A stretch of 64,000 nucleotides of DNA from Chitinophagaceae bacterium. GTDB taxonomy: Bacteria; Bacteroidota; Bacteroidia; Chitinophagales; Chitinophagaceae. Made by a program: the position numbers and the translations under genes. The notes beneath the pieces were generated by a model, which did no database searches, was not told the DNA's origin, and saw only the letters and a program-made list of their open reading frames with translations. The stretch is taken from NCBI GenBank assembly GCA_020403425.1, contig JADBXR010000009.1, positions 62,001-126,000 of the forward strand, written 5' to 3'. Positions 44,827 to 54,167 of the stretch are shown piece by piece. How positions within the stretch are numbered: position 1 is the first letter of the stretch; each line of letters begins with the position of its first letter.

Positions 44827-45840
44827 ATGATAGATTTTCGTTCTGACACCGTTACCCGCCCTACCCCGGGCATGCTGGAAGCTATGATGAAAGCCCCTGT
44901 TGGGGATGATGTTTTTGGCGAAGACCCCACGATAAATCAGCTGGAGAGTATGTCTGCCGAGCTTTTTGGCATGGAAGCAGCCATTTTTTGTCCCAGTGGC
45001 ACCATGACCAATCAAATAGCAATAAAATGTCATACGCAGCCGGGTGATGAAGTGATCTGTGAAAAACTATCGCATATCTACCAGTATGAGGGCGGTGGCA
45101 TCGCTTTTAATTCAGGGGCTTCCGTTCGGCTGATCGATGGCGACCGGGGTCGTATCACGGCTGCCCAGGTCAGGGAGAACATCAACCCGGACGATGTGCA
45201 TAAACCTGTCTCCACCCTGGTCTCCCTGGAAAACACCGGTAACCGCGGCGGGGGAAGTTGTTATAACTTCTCTGATATACAGGAGATTAAAGAGGTTTGC
45301 TTACAAAATAAGATGAAGCTGCACCTGGATGGTGCCCGGTTGTTCAATGCCCTGGTGGCCAAAAATGAGACCTGTAAACAGTACGGTGAAGTGTTCGATT
45401 CGATCTCTATCTGTTTGAGTAAAGGATTGGGCACCCCGGTGGGCAGCGTACTGATCGGAACCCGAGATACCATTAAAAAAGCACGTCGCATCCGCAAGAT
45501 CTTTGGAGGCGGTATGCGCCAGGCGGGTTACCTGGCCGCGGCCGGGATCTATGCCCTGGAGAACCATGTGGCACGTTTGGCGGATGATCACCGTCATGCA
45601 CAGCAGATCAAGACAGCACTGAGCGGTAAGGACTTTGTTGGCGAGATACTGCCTGTTGAGACCAATATCGTTATTTTTGAGGTCAAAGGAAGATATACAG
45701 CAGCCTCACTGGCGGCCCTCCTGAAAGAGCAGGGAATCTATGTGATGGCCATTTCCCCCAAACAGATCAGGATCGTGGTTCACCTGGATATCCGTCCGGA
45801 AGATGTGCAGCGGACCATCGACACGATCAACACCCTTTAG
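44827..45840 (+). CDS. ltaE: Low-specificity L-threonine aldolase
   Basis: A 337-residue PLP enzyme that splits L-threonine and L-allo-threonine to glycine and acetaldehyde. ATG at 44827 gives [17 protein letters not shown], the standard opening. The PLP lysine is Lys199 in [14 protein letters not shown]; His83 in LSHIYQYE stacks on the cofactor, and [10 protein letters not shown] is the aspartate region. An in-frame upstream start at 44731 would add residues with no homology and overlaps the promoter-like TATCTTCG near 44814. Diverges from the sigma factor gene. Confidence 0.93.
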   Translation: MIDFRSDTVTRPTPGMLEAMMKAPVGDDVFGEDPTINQLESMSAELFGMEAAIFCPSGTMTNQIAIKCHTQPGDEVICEKLSHIYQYEGGGIAFNSGASVRLIDGDRGRITAAQVRENINPDDVHKPVSTLVSLENTGNRGGGSCYNFSDIQEIKEVCLQNKMKLHLDGARLFNALVAKNETCKQYGEVFDSISICLSKGLGTPVGSVLIGTRDTIKKARRIRKIFGGGMRQAGYLAAAGIYALENHVARLADDHRHAQQIKTALSGKDFVGEILPVETNIVIFEVKGRYTAASLAALLKEQGIYVMAISPKQIRIVVHLDIRPEDVQRTIDTINTL

Positions 45841-45883
45841 CAGAGAAGAAAGCAGCAAGAGAAACATTAATATCAGCACAGCT

Positions 45884-47542
45884 ATGTTACCCAGAATCAA
45901 CCCCACGAATACGCAGGCCTGGTTTTTATTGAAGAAACACCACGAGGAAGAGATGAGTCGCCGTCATATGCGCGACCTGTTTGCACAGGATCCCGAACGT
46001 TTTCAGAGATTCTCTATCCGGTTGGATGATATCCTCTTTGATTATTCCAAGAACATCATCAATCAGAAAACATTACAACTGCTGTTACAGCTGGCGGAAG
46101 ACTGCCAGTTGAAGGATGCCATACACGAGATGTTCGCGGGCATCAAGATCAATGAGACCGAGCAACGTTCCGTATTGCATACGGCCCTGCGTAATTTTTC
46201 CGATACGGCGATCCTGGTGGAGGGTAAAGACATCATGCCCCGGATCCGCAAGGTGAAAGCGCACATGAAAGAGTTCTGTGAAGAAGTGCATAGCGGTAAA
46301 TGGAAAGGATATACCGGTAAGAAGATCAAATACATTGTGAACATCGGTATCGGTGGCAGCGATCTCGGGCCCTTCATGGTGACCGAAGCGCTTCGCCCCT
46401 ACTGGGTGGAAGGTATCGAGACCTATTTCGTGAGTAATGTGGATGGCACCCATATTGCTGAAACACTCAAGAAAGTGAAGGCAGAGGAAACCCTGTTCCT
46501 GGTAGCTTCCAAGACCTTCACCACGCAGGAGACCATGACCAACGCCCTTACCGCTCGCGAATGGTTCCTGAAACAGGCCAAGGATCCGGCCCATGTGGCC
46601 AAACATTTTGTGGCGCTGAGCACGAATGAGACAGAAGTGACGGCATTTGGCATCGACAAAGCCAATATGTTCGAATTCTGGGACTGGGTAGGCGGCCGTT
46701 ACTCCCTCTGGAGTGCGATCGGATTGTCGATCGCTTTGACCATTGGTTACGACAATTTTGAGCAATTGCTGAAAGGCGCCAATGCGGTGGATGAACATTT
46801 CCATAAAGAGAAATTCGACAAGAACATACCGGTGCTGATGGCATTGATCGGTATCTGGTACACCAATTTCTTTGGGGCACAGAGTGAGGCCATACTGCCT
46901 TACGATCAGTATATGCACCGTTTCCCGGCATATTTCCAGCAGGGTAATATGGAAAGTAACGGTAAGAGTATCGACCGCAGCGGTAACCCGGTGAATTATG
47001 CCACCGGCCCCGTGATCTGGGGTGAGCCCGGGACCAATGGCCAGCATGCATTCTACCAGCTGATACACCAGGGTACCTGCATGATCCCCTGCGATTTCAT
47101 TGCACCGGCGATCAGCCACAATGCCATCGGCGACCACCATGTGAAACTCCTGTCCAATTTCTTCGCACAAACCGAAGCGCTGATGAACGGGAAAACAGAG
47201 AATGGTGTGAAAGTGGAACTGATGAAAGCCAATAAATCTGAGGAAGAGATCAAGAAACTCGCGCCTTTCAAAATATTCGAAGGCAATAAACCTACCAATT
47301 CTATTCTGGTAAAACAGATCGATCCCTATACCCTGGGTAGCCTGATCGCCTTGTATGAACACAAGATCTTTGTGCAGGGTGTGATCTGGAACATCTTCAG
47401 TTTTGATCAGTGGGGTGTGGAACTGGGTAAACAGCTGGCCAACCAGATACTGCCTGAACTGATCACAGATGAAGCCGTGGATTCGCACGATGCATCCACC
47501 AACGGATTGATCAACGCATTCAAAACATTCATCAAACAATAA
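45884..47542 (+). CDS. pgi: Glucose-6-phosphate isomerase
   Basis: A 552-residue enzyme that interconverts glucose 6-phosphate and fructose 6-phosphate. Family signatures are complete: [25 protein letters not shown] for the phosphate site, [16 protein letters not shown], and [16 protein letters not shown] leading to [18 protein letters not shown] with catalytic Glu and His. ATG at 45884 gives the classical N terminus ([17 protein letters not shown]). The last base of its TAA is the A of the next gene's ATG, so the GNAT gene is translationally coupled. Confidence 0.96.
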   Translation: MLPRINPTNTQAWFLLKKHHEEEMSRRHMRDLFAQDPERFQRFSIRLDDILFDYSKNIINQKTLQLLLQLAEDCQLKDAIHEMFAGIKINETEQRSVLHTALRNFSDTAILVEGKDIMPRIRKVKAHMKEFCEEVHSGKWKGYTGKKIKYIVNIGIGGSDLGPFMVTEALRPYWVEGIETYFVSNVDGTHIAETLKKVKAEETLFLVASKTFTTQETMTNALTAREWFLKQAKDPAHVAKHFVALSTNETEVTAFGIDKANMFEFWDWVGGRYSLWSAIGLSIALTIGYDNFEQLLKGANAVDEHFHKEKFDKNIPVLMALIGIWYTNFFGAQSEAILPYDQYMHRFPAYFQQGNMESNGKSIDRSGNPVNYATGPVIWGEPGTNGQHAFYQLIHQGTCMIPCDFIAPAISHNAIGDHHVKLLSNFFAQTEALMNGKTENGVKVELMKANKSEEEIKKLAPFKIFEGNKPTNSILVKQIDPYTLGSLIALYEHKIFVQGVIWNIFSFDQWGVELGKQLANQILPELITDEAVDSHDASTNGLINAFKTFIKQ

Positions 47543-48030
47543 TGGAAGGCATCGAAATAAGACCGATACAATTTTCTGACAACGCCGCCATGGCGCGTAT
47601 CATCCGCAGCAGTCTGGAAGAATTCGGTGCGGCAAGGCCTGGTACCGTTTACTTTGATGAATCGACCGATCATTTATTCGAATTGTTCCAGTCAACTCCC
47701 CTGAGTGCTTATTTTGTAGCTGTGAAAAATGGGGCGCTAGTAGGCGGTGCGGGTATCTTTCCTACGGAAGGATTACCGGGAACCACTTGCGAACTGGTGA
47801 AAATGTACCTCTCTCCTGAGGTACGTGGCTTAGGACTCGGACGCTTTATGATCGATCGCTGTTTACAGAAAGCCAAAGAGAACGGATTCGATTCCGTATA
47901 CCTGGAAACCATGCCCGAATTGAAAAAGGCCGTGAGCGTTTACGAAAAGTTCGGCTTCTCCTATCTCACCGGCCCCATGGGTAATTCGGGGCATAATGGT
48001 TGTGATATCTGGATGCTGAAGAACTTATAA
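47542..48030 (+). CDS. GNAT family N-acetyltransferase
   Basis: A 162-residue acetyl-CoA-dependent acetyltransferase. The acetyl-CoA loop is in VKMYLSPEVRGLGLGRFMID at about 90-109 (R-G-L-G-L-G pattern), followed by CLQKAKENGFDSVYLET and the closing strand VYEKFGFSYL. The substrate is unknown; proteins, amines and amino acids are all possible. It starts on the stop codon of pgi (TAATG) and is followed by a strong terminator, so the two form one operon. Confidence 0.9.
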   Translation: MEGIEIRPIQFSDNAAMARIIRSSLEEFGAARPGTVYFDESTDHLFELFQSTPLSAYFVAVKNGALVGGAGIFPTEGLPGTTCELVKMYLSPEVRGLGLGRFMIDRCLQKAKENGFDSVYLETMPELKKAVSVYEKFGFSYLTGPMGNSGHNGCDIWMLKNL

Positions 48031-48035
48031 AAAAA

Positions 48036-48057
48036 AGAGCCACTTTTCAGTGGCTCT
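48036..48057. terminator. Bidirectional terminator
   Basis: A 9-bp perfect stem AGAGCCACT/AGTGGCTCT with a 4-base loop, flanked by A-run and T-run, between the convergent GNAT and PUR-domain genes. Confidence 0.9.
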
Positions 48058-48079
48058 TTTTTTTATGGGTATAAGGTGA

Positions 48080-48529
48080 TCACCATTTGTCTACTTCTTC
48101 AGAAGCCAGGTTCGAAGCGGCCTCATCGGTAACCGAACTGCTGGCTGCCGGGGTAACCGGTGCTTCGGCTACAACTGCTGGCTCAGCGGGTGCGGCACTT
48201 ACTTCTGCTTCCTCGGCTACGGGTGCCCCTTCTTCGTCGTATTCATGGTTGAAAGCATCGAAATCGAAATCAGGCATCAGGTCTGTTTTCACATAATCGA
48301 TCGCTTCACCCAGTGCCTTGATAAACTTATTAAAGTCTTCTTTGTACAGGAAGATCTTATGCCTGTCGTACCCATTGTCATCAAAGCGCTTACGGCTTTC
48401 TGTAATGGTCAGGAAATAATCGTTACCCCTGGTTGCCCTTACATCAAAAAAATAGGTCCTTCTTTTTCCTGCCCTGATCCGTTTGCTGTAAACACTTTCC
48501 ATTTTTTTGTCGTTGTTCTCGTACGCCAC
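48080..48529 (-). CDS. PUR-domain (DUF3276) nucleic-acid-binding protein
   Basis: A 149-residue protein of the PUR-alpha-like family, which binds single-stranded nucleic acid; the bacterial group is common in Bacteroidota and in spirochaetes. The PUR repeat is KRRTYFFDVRATRGNDYFLT followed by ITESRKRF and HKIFLYKEDFNKFI. The tail is a long acidic Ala/Pro/Glu/Val region (EEAEVSAAPAEPAVVAEAP). The GTG start at 48527-48529 gives an N terminus of family length; the internal ATG at 48500-48502 is the alternative. A TTG further upstream at 48574 lies inside the promoter and can be excluded. Confidence 0.85.
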   Translation of the reverse strand: MAYENNDKKMESVYSKRIRAGKRRTYFFDVRATRGNDYFLTITESRKRFDDNGYDRHKIFLYKEDFNKFIKALGEAIDYVKTDLMPDFDFDAFNHEYDEEGAPVAEEAEVSAAPAEPAVVAEAPVTPAASSSVTDEAASNLASEEVDKW

Positions 48530-48571
48530 AGTAGTTAGTTTTTTGGTTTTCGAATCCTTTTTTAAGTAGGA

Positions 48572-48602
48572 CAAATATAGGATTGTTTCAGAATTACCAA
48601 AA
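48572..48602 (-). promoter_or_regulatory. Promoter for the PUR-domain gene
   Basis: The best promoter in the window: -7 TATATTTG (48572-48579) and -33 TTTG (48598-48601) separated by 18 bases, close to the Bacteroidota consensus TTTG-N19-TAnnTTTG. It leaves a leader of about 35 bases to the GTG. Confidence 0.7.
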
Positions 48603-48658
48603 TTTTACAAAAAAAGGACAAACAGCCCATGGAACCGGGGTTTTACCCATTTCTGGCG

Positions 48659-50509
48659 CTATGGGTTCTCTGGTTTTTCAGCCTTTTCTGTGGCCCGGTC
48701 CTCCATCAACTGAAGCCTGAACAGTTCTGCATAATAGCCATTTTGGGCCATCAGGCTTTCGTGTGTGCCCTGTTCTACCAGTTCCCCGTTATCGAGTACC
48801 AATATCTTATCGAAGGGGAAACTGGAGAAGATCCGGTGTGTGATGATGATGGCCGTTTTATCGTGCAGGTAACGGTATAGGTTCCCGATGATCTCATTCT
48901 CCGTTTTGGCATCCACGGCACTCAGGCAATCATCGAATACGATGATCTCCGGTTCCTTGATCAGTGCCCGGGCAATGGAGATCCGTTGTTTCTGACCACC
49001 GCTCAGCGTAACGCCCCGCTCCCCGATCATGGTCTCATATCCCTTGCTGAAGCCGAGTATCTCTTTGTGTACACTGGAGAAACCGGCAGCCTGCTCCACT
49101 TTTTCCCGGGTGGCCGGATTGGCCAGGCCGAAACTGATATTATTGCTGACCGTATCGCTGAACAGGAACACATCCTGTTGCACATAACTGATCTGCTCAC
49201 GTAAGCTTGTCAGGTCAATATCGCGGATGGGAGTGCCCCCTATCTCGATACTGCCGCTTGTGGGATCGTAAAACCTCAGCAGGAGCTGCGCCAGTGTTGA
49301 TTTACCGCTGCCTGTCCTGCCGAGTAGCAGGATCTTCTCCCCTTTCCGGATATGCAGGTTGCAGTTCTTCAGCGCTGTTATGCCTGTATGCGGATACGTA
49401 AAATTCAGGTCCCGGAAATAGATATCACCGGCAACGGTCTGTTTACGGGCCCCTGCAGTATTGGCAATGGTGGGTTCGGTCTGCAGAAATTCATTCAGCC
49501 TTTTTTGTGAGGCTGCTGCCCGTTGTATCATACTGGCCGTCCAGCCGATGGCGCTTACCGGGAAAGTGAGCATATTGATGTAGATCACGAACTCCACGAT
49601 CAGCCCTACCTTACTGCTGTCCTCCAATGCCTGCATTCCACCTAGCATGATCGTCACCAGTGTACTTAATCCGATCATCAATGCCATGCTCGGAAAATAG
49701 ATGGCTTCCACTTTGGCCAGCCCAATGGCATTCTTCTTGTATTCCTCACTGTTCTTCTGGAAGAAACCCAGCATCGCTTTTTCCTGCACAAAGGATTTGA
49801 TCACCCGGATACCGGAAAAGGATTCCTGCGCATTGGTGGTGAGGTCGGATAACAGGGCCTGAATCTTCTCACTTTTTTTGTTGATCACGCTGTTCACCAG
49901 GTAAATGGTGATGGCGAGTATGGGCAGCGGCGCCAGCACCAATAAGGTCAGGTGCACATCTTTGCGTAGCATGTTCACCACACAAAAACCAATGAGGGTG
50001 ACCAGGTTGATGAAATACATCAGCGCCGGACCCGTATACATCCTCACACGGCTCACGTCTTCCGTCATGCGGTTCATGAGGTCGCCGGTGCTGTGTGTCT
50101 TGTAGAACTGTGTATCCAGTTTCTGGTAATGGCGAAAGATCTCGTTCTTCTGGTCGTATTCGATATGCCGGCTCATCACAATGATGGTCTGCCGCATGAA
50201 GAACATCAGGATACCGCGCACGATGGCCAGTCCCAGGATGGTGAGACTGCATATGGCCACCAGCCAGCCAAAACTAAAATGGCCCGATTGCATGGTATCC
50301 ACGAACCAGTTCACCAGCTGATCGTGTGCAGGCTTTGTAGCGGCGGGTTTGGCACCGGGTAAACGCTGCTGCACCTGGTTCACCACAAAACCGGTGACCT
50401 GTGGTGCCAGCACGGCAAAATAGTTGGATGCCACCACGAAAAAGATCCCGATGAAAAAACGGTTGCGGTATTTCCAGAAATATTTATTGAGGGCCGACAG
50501 ATGCTTCAA
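48659..50509 (-). CDS. ABC exporter half-transporter with degenerate Walker B glutamate
   Basis: A 616-residue fused membrane and ATPase protein (type IV exporter). A TTG at 50507-50509 starts KHLSALNKYFWKYRNRFFIG; there is no suitable ATG, and TACCTTTG at 50528-50535 just upstream supports this start. Five to six membrane helices lie in the first 330 residues. Walker A is GRTGSGKS at 397-404, the signature LSGGQ at 502-506, Walker B ends VFDDCLSAVD at about 524-533: the catalytic Glu after the Walker B Asp is replaced by Asp527. This is the pattern of MdlA/YheI-type subunits of heterodimeric exporters; no partner gene is adjacent. Substrate unknown (lipid or drug). Confidence 0.9.
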   Translation of the reverse strand: MKHLSALNKYFWKYRNRFFIGIFFVVASNYFAVLAPQVTGFVVNQVQQRLPGAKPAATKPAHDQLVNWFVDTMQSGHFSFGWLVAICSLTILGLAIVRGILMFFMRQTIIVMSRHIEYDQKNEIFRHYQKLDTQFYKTHSTGDLMNRMTEDVSRVRMYTGPALMYFINLVTLIGFCVVNMLRKDVHLTLLVLAPLPILAITIYLVNSVINKKSEKIQALLSDLTTNAQESFSGIRVIKSFVQEKAMLGFFQKNSEEYKKNAIGLAKVEAIYFPSMALMIGLSTLVTIMLGGMQALEDSSKVGLIVEFVIYINMLTFPVSAIGWTASMIQRAAASQKRLNEFLQTEPTIANTAGARKQTVAGDIYFRDLNFTYPHTGITALKNCNLHIRKGEKILLLGRTGSGKSTLAQLLLRFYDPTSGSIEIGGTPIRDIDLTSLREQISYVQQDVFLFSDTVSNNISFGLANPATREKVEQAAGFSSVHKEILGFSKGYETMIGERGVTLSGGQKQRISIARALIKEPEIIVFDDCLSAVDAKTENEIIGNLYRYLHDKTAIIITHRIFSSFPFDKILVLDNGELVEQGTHESLMAQNGYYAELFRLQLMEDRATEKAEKPENP

Positions 50510-50527
50510 TGCTGGTACTTGTTTGTG

Positions 50528-50535
50528 CAAAGGTA
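50528..50535 (-). promoter_or_regulatory. -7 element for the ABC exporter gene
   Basis: TACCTTTG on the minus strand fits TAnnTTTG and lies 19 bases before the TTG start, supporting that start choice. Confidence 0.5.
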
Positions 50536-50670
50536 AAGGGCAAGAAGCATCTATGTGAATCGCTTTTTGATAAGTGGGTAAATGGTCTGTTTGGGCAGAA
50601 ATGCTCCCCGAACGGTCTCTCACCCGCTGAACGGTTGCTCATGCCCTGAGTTTTGATCGTATCGACCGGA

Positions 50671-52035
50671 TCAAATGGCCTTACTGAATGTATTGGCGCC
50701 ACTATGGTTGCGCCAGAGATAGGCATCGATCGTTGCGCTGATATTTCGGATGAATGACATACCCAGCGGAGTAACTTCGATCCTGTTGCCCGACAGCGTT
50801 ACCAGTCCGTCTGCTTCCAGCAATGACAGTTTATGAAAAGCTTCCTGAACAAAGGCCGGATCCAGTTCCGGGTCATCGAGTTCGGTCTGGTTGCGGCACA
50901 TCAGTTCCAGGATCTTTCTGCGAAGAACTACATCTTCTTCTTTCAGCAGATGACCATGTACCAGGGGCAGTACTCCCTGGTTGATCTTGGCCTCATACGC
51001 TTCCACTTCCTTTTCGTTCTGGGCAAATGCATTCCAGGCGTCGCTGATGCTGGATACGCCCAGTCCGATGATCAGTTTGGAACAGGTAGTCGTGTACCCC
51101 ATAAAGTTGCGATGCAGCTTTCCTGCACGCGCTGCCGTGAACAATTTGTCGTTGGCCAGCGCAAAATGATCCATGCCGATGCTCTGGAAACCGGCGGCTT
51201 CCAGCAATTCCCTACCCCTGCTGTACATGGCCCATTTCTCTGCTGCTGCCGGCAGATCGGTCTCTGTATAACGTCGCTGTACCTTACTTTTCCAGGGCAC
51301 ATGCGCATAAGAGTAAAAAGCGATCCGGTCGGGCATCAGGGTCTGGATGCGTTCGACCGTATGCTCCACACTGCTGATGGTCTGGTGCGGTAAGCCATAC
51401 ACAAGATCGATATTGATGCTGTTGTAATGGTATGCGCGCGCCCAGTCAACCACTTCTTTGGTCTTTTCGAAAGACTGGATCCTGTTGATCACGAACTGCA
51501 CTTTGGGATCAAAATCCTGCACACCCAGGCTGATGCGGTTAAAACCCAATTCAGCCAGGCGTTTGATATGTTCTTCCGTGGTATAGTTCGGATGTACCTC
51601 AATGCTGAATTCATGATCCTGGGTAACGATCGCATCTTTGGTGATGCCGCTGATCAGTTGTACCAGGTTATCGGGACTGAAAAAAGTAGGCGTACCTCCG
51701 CCCAGGTGGATCTCTTTGATGATGGGTGTGGTGGGTAAGAGGGAACGATACAAAGCCCATTCTTTCAGTACGGCGCTGATATAGGGATCCTCTACTGCAT
51801 GGTTCACGGTGATGCGTTTGGTGCAGGCGCAGAAAGTGCACATGTTCTCACAGAAAGGCAGGTGAATGTAGATACAGATCTCTCCATTCTCTTCGCGGAA
51901 GGTGTTCACCACCGTATCCTTCCATTTCTGTTCATTGATGCTGGCAAAGTCCCAGTATGGAACCGTCGGGTAACTGGTGTAACGTGGTGTGGGCAGGTCG
52001 TACTTCTGCAGTAATGGTAATATGGAAGGCTTCAT
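50671..52035 (-). CDS. hemN: Oxygen-independent coproporphyrinogen III oxidase
   Basis: A 454-residue radical-SAM enzyme of haem synthesis that decarboxylates two propionates of coproporphyrinogen III without oxygen. ATG at 52033-52035 begins MKPSILPLLQKYDLPTPRYT, the HemN-specific N-terminal clasp that distinguishes it from HemW. The iron-sulfur motif is CENMCTFC at 62-69, with an extra Cys71 as in true HemN. HLGGGTPTFFSP and VSSISDAWNAFAQNEK are further marks. Presence suggests haem synthesis at low oxygen. Monocistronic. Confidence 0.93.
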   Translation of the reverse strand: MKPSILPLLQKYDLPTPRYTSYPTVPYWDFASINEQKWKDTVVNTFREENGEICIYIHLPFCENMCTFCACTKRITVNHAVEDPYISAVLKEWALYRSLLPTTPIIKEIHLGGGTPTFFSPDNLVQLISGITKDAIVTQDHEFSIEVHPNYTTEEHIKRLAELGFNRISLGVQDFDPKVQFVINRIQSFEKTKEVVDWARAYHYNSINIDLVYGLPHQTISSVEHTVERIQTLMPDRIAFYSYAHVPWKSKVQRRYTETDLPAAAEKWAMYSRGRELLEAAGFQSIGMDHFALANDKLFTAARAGKLHRNFMGYTTTCSKLIIGLGVSSISDAWNAFAQNEKEVEAYEAKINQGVLPLVHGHLLKEEDVVLRRKILELMCRNQTELDDPELDPAFVQEAFHKLSLLEADGLVTLSGNRIEVTPLGMSFIRNISATIDAYLWRNHSGANTFSKAI

Positions 52036-52189
52036 ACAATAAGTTGTGGTACGGGGCAAAATTATCCAGGCGGATCGCTGTAAAACATGATAAATGTTAG
52101 TGGTTTCGTCAGAAAGGGCCGGGAACTGTCATCTGTCTGTAAAATAATCGGGAGTTGAGTATCTTTAGACCTCCTGACCAACTAAAACA

Positions 52190-54100
52190 ATGCAAATGAA
52201 GAGATCCCTTTTATCCCTGGTTCTTGTTATCATGGGTACTACCCTGCTGGCCCAGCCCACCCAGAAACCGCCCTTACATGGCAAAAACTGGATGGCCATT
52301 ACCGGTAAACCGCTGGCAGCCACAGCCGGTTCCATCGTTTTTCAAAAAGGTGGCAACGCCGTTGATGCGGCCTGTGCCATGCTGGCTGCCACCTGTACCA
52401 TGTGGGATGTGTTGAGCTGGGGCGGTGAAACGCAGGCCCTGATCTATAATCCTAAAACCAAGAAAGTAATCGCGATCAATGCCCTGGGCGTAGCACCTAC
52501 CGGCGCCACCGTTGATTTCTTTAAAAGCAAAGGTTACCAGTTCCCGCCGGAGTATGGCCCGCTGGCTGCTGTAACACCCGGTACCGTAGGTGGTTTGTGC
52601 CTGATGTTGTCTGAATATGGTACCATGAGTCTGAAACAGGTGCTGGAGCCTGCCATGCAACTGGCGGCAGGTTACCCTATCGATGCACAGACTGCCAACA
52701 GCATTGAGCGTGGTAAAGACCGCATCAAGGAATGGCCCTATTCCGCCAAAGTGTTCCTGACCCACAAGGGTGAAAAACGCGAGGCACCCGAAGCCGGGGA
52801 GATCTTTGTACAGAAAGACCTGCTGAACACATTGACGAAACTGGTAGAAGCCGAACAGAATGCACTTAAGAAAAAGAAGAGCCGCAAAGAAGCCATTATG
52901 GCGGCATACGACCGTTTTTACAAAGGTGATATTGCCGATGAATTCGTGCGTGGCAGTCGCGAACAGGGCGGACTGATCACCAAAGAGGACCTGGCCAAAT
53001 GGAAACCCCTCATTGAAGAACCCCTGATGACGAATTACAAAGGCATTGATGTATACAAACTGCAGCAATGGACACAGGGACCGATGATGTTACAGACCCT
53101 GAATATCCTGGAGAATTTTGACCTCAAAGCCATGGGGTATAACAGTCCAAAATATATCCATACCGTTTACCAGGCCATGAACCTGGCCTATGCCGACCGT
53201 GATTTCTATTACGGCGACCCCGCTTTTCCGCCGCAGGAACCCATCAAGGGGCTGTTGAGCAAGGACTATGCGAAAGCGAGGGCCAAACTGATCGGTTATG
53301 AGAAGAATGATGCGTTTGCCCAACCCGGTGATCCCTATCCTTTCGAAGGAAAGACCAATCCCTATCTCGATCTGCTGAAACAGCGGGTGGCACTGACCGA
53401 TAGCGCTGCTGGATCCGGCAATGCTATTCCCAAACACGACCAGACCGCTTCCCTGAACCAGACCGTTCCCGGTATCGATGAGGCTTATATGGACCGTTTA
53501 TGGCGTGGCACCACTTCGGTGGAAGCGGCCGACACATCGGGCTGGGTGGTGTCCATTGTACCCAGTGGTGGCTGGATACCCGCCTGCATTGCGGGTAATA
53601 CCGGTGTGGGTATGAGCCAGCGTATGCAGAGTTTTGTACTGGACCCGCTCATCGATCCGTTCAATGTGGTGGAGCCGGGTAAAAGGCCCCGCGTGACCTT
53701 AACGCCTTCACTGGCGCTGAAAGAGGGCAAACCCTATCTCTGTTTTGGTGTACAGGGAGGCGATACCCAGGATCAGAACCTGGTGCAGTTCTTCCTGAAC
53801 ATGGTAGAGTTCGATATGACCGTGCAGAAAGCCACTGAAGCACCGAATTTCAATACCAACCAGTTGTGGTTATCCCTGGGTGGAACCAAACTGGCCGATC
53901 GCAAACCCAGACCGGGCAGTATCCTGCTTTCCAATGAAACACCGGAAGCCGTGCGCAATGAACTGAAGAAGATGGGCTATAAGATCAGCACCGGTAACAG
54001 GACCAGTGGCCCCATCAATGCGATCCTGTTCGATCACAAACATGGTAGTTTGTGGGGCGGCAGCAGTAATAATGGCGAAGATTACGGAATAGGCTGGTAA
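52190..54100 (+). CDS. ggt: Gamma-glutamyltransferase family protein
   Basis: A 636-residue exported Ntn hydrolase (signal in the first 21 residues, ending LLA). Such enzymes cleave and transfer gamma-glutamyl groups, for instance from glutathione, after self-processing into two chains. The new N terminus should be a threonine of GTTSVEAADTSGWVVS (Thr441 or Thr442 from this start). In the canonical enzymes the threonine is followed by THxS; here it is TTSV without the histidine, so this is a divergent group and its true substrate is uncertain. GNTGVGMSQRMQSFVLDP and GVQGGDTQDQNLVQ align with the small subunit. A second ATG two codons later is possible. Confidence 0.85.
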   Translation: MQMKRSLLSLVLVIMGTTLLAQPTQKPPLHGKNWMAITGKPLAATAGSIVFQKGGNAVDAACAMLAATCTMWDVLSWGGETQALIYNPKTKKVIAINALGVAPTGATVDFFKSKGYQFPPEYGPLAAVTPGTVGGLCLMLSEYGTMSLKQVLEPAMQLAAGYPIDAQTANSIERGKDRIKEWPYSAKVFLTHKGEKREAPEAGEIFVQKDLLNTLTKLVEAEQNALKKKKSRKEAIMAAYDRFYKGDIADEFVRGSREQGGLITKEDLAKWKPLIEEPLMTNYKGIDVYKLQQWTQGPMMLQTLNILENFDLKAMGYNSPKYIHTVYQAMNLAYADRDFYYGDPAFPPQEPIKGLLSKDYAKARAKLIGYEKNDAFAQPGDPYPFEGKTNPYLDLLKQRVALTDSAAGSGNAIPKHDQTASLNQTVPGIDEAYMDRLWRGTTSVEAADTSGWVVSIVPSGGWIPACIAGNTGVGMSQRMQSFVLDPLIDPFNVVEPGKRPRVTLTPSLALKEGKPYLCFGVQGGDTQDQNLVQFFLNMVEFDMTVQKATEAPNFNTNQLWLSLGGTKLADRKPRPGSILLSNETPEAVRNELKKMGYKISTGNRTSGPINAILFDHKHGSLWGGSSNNGEDYGIGW

Positions 54101-54122
54101 CCCTTTCTGTTGGCATAAAAAA

Positions 54123-54149
54123 AGCCCTGGTCGTGTAACAGCCAGGGCT
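54123..54149. terminator. Bidirectional terminator
   Basis: An 8-bp stem AGCCCTGG/CCAGGGCT with A-run before and TTTTT after, between the convergent ggt and alcohol dehydrogenase genes. Confidence 0.85.
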
Positions 54150-54167
54150 TTTTCATGGGTATGTTAT

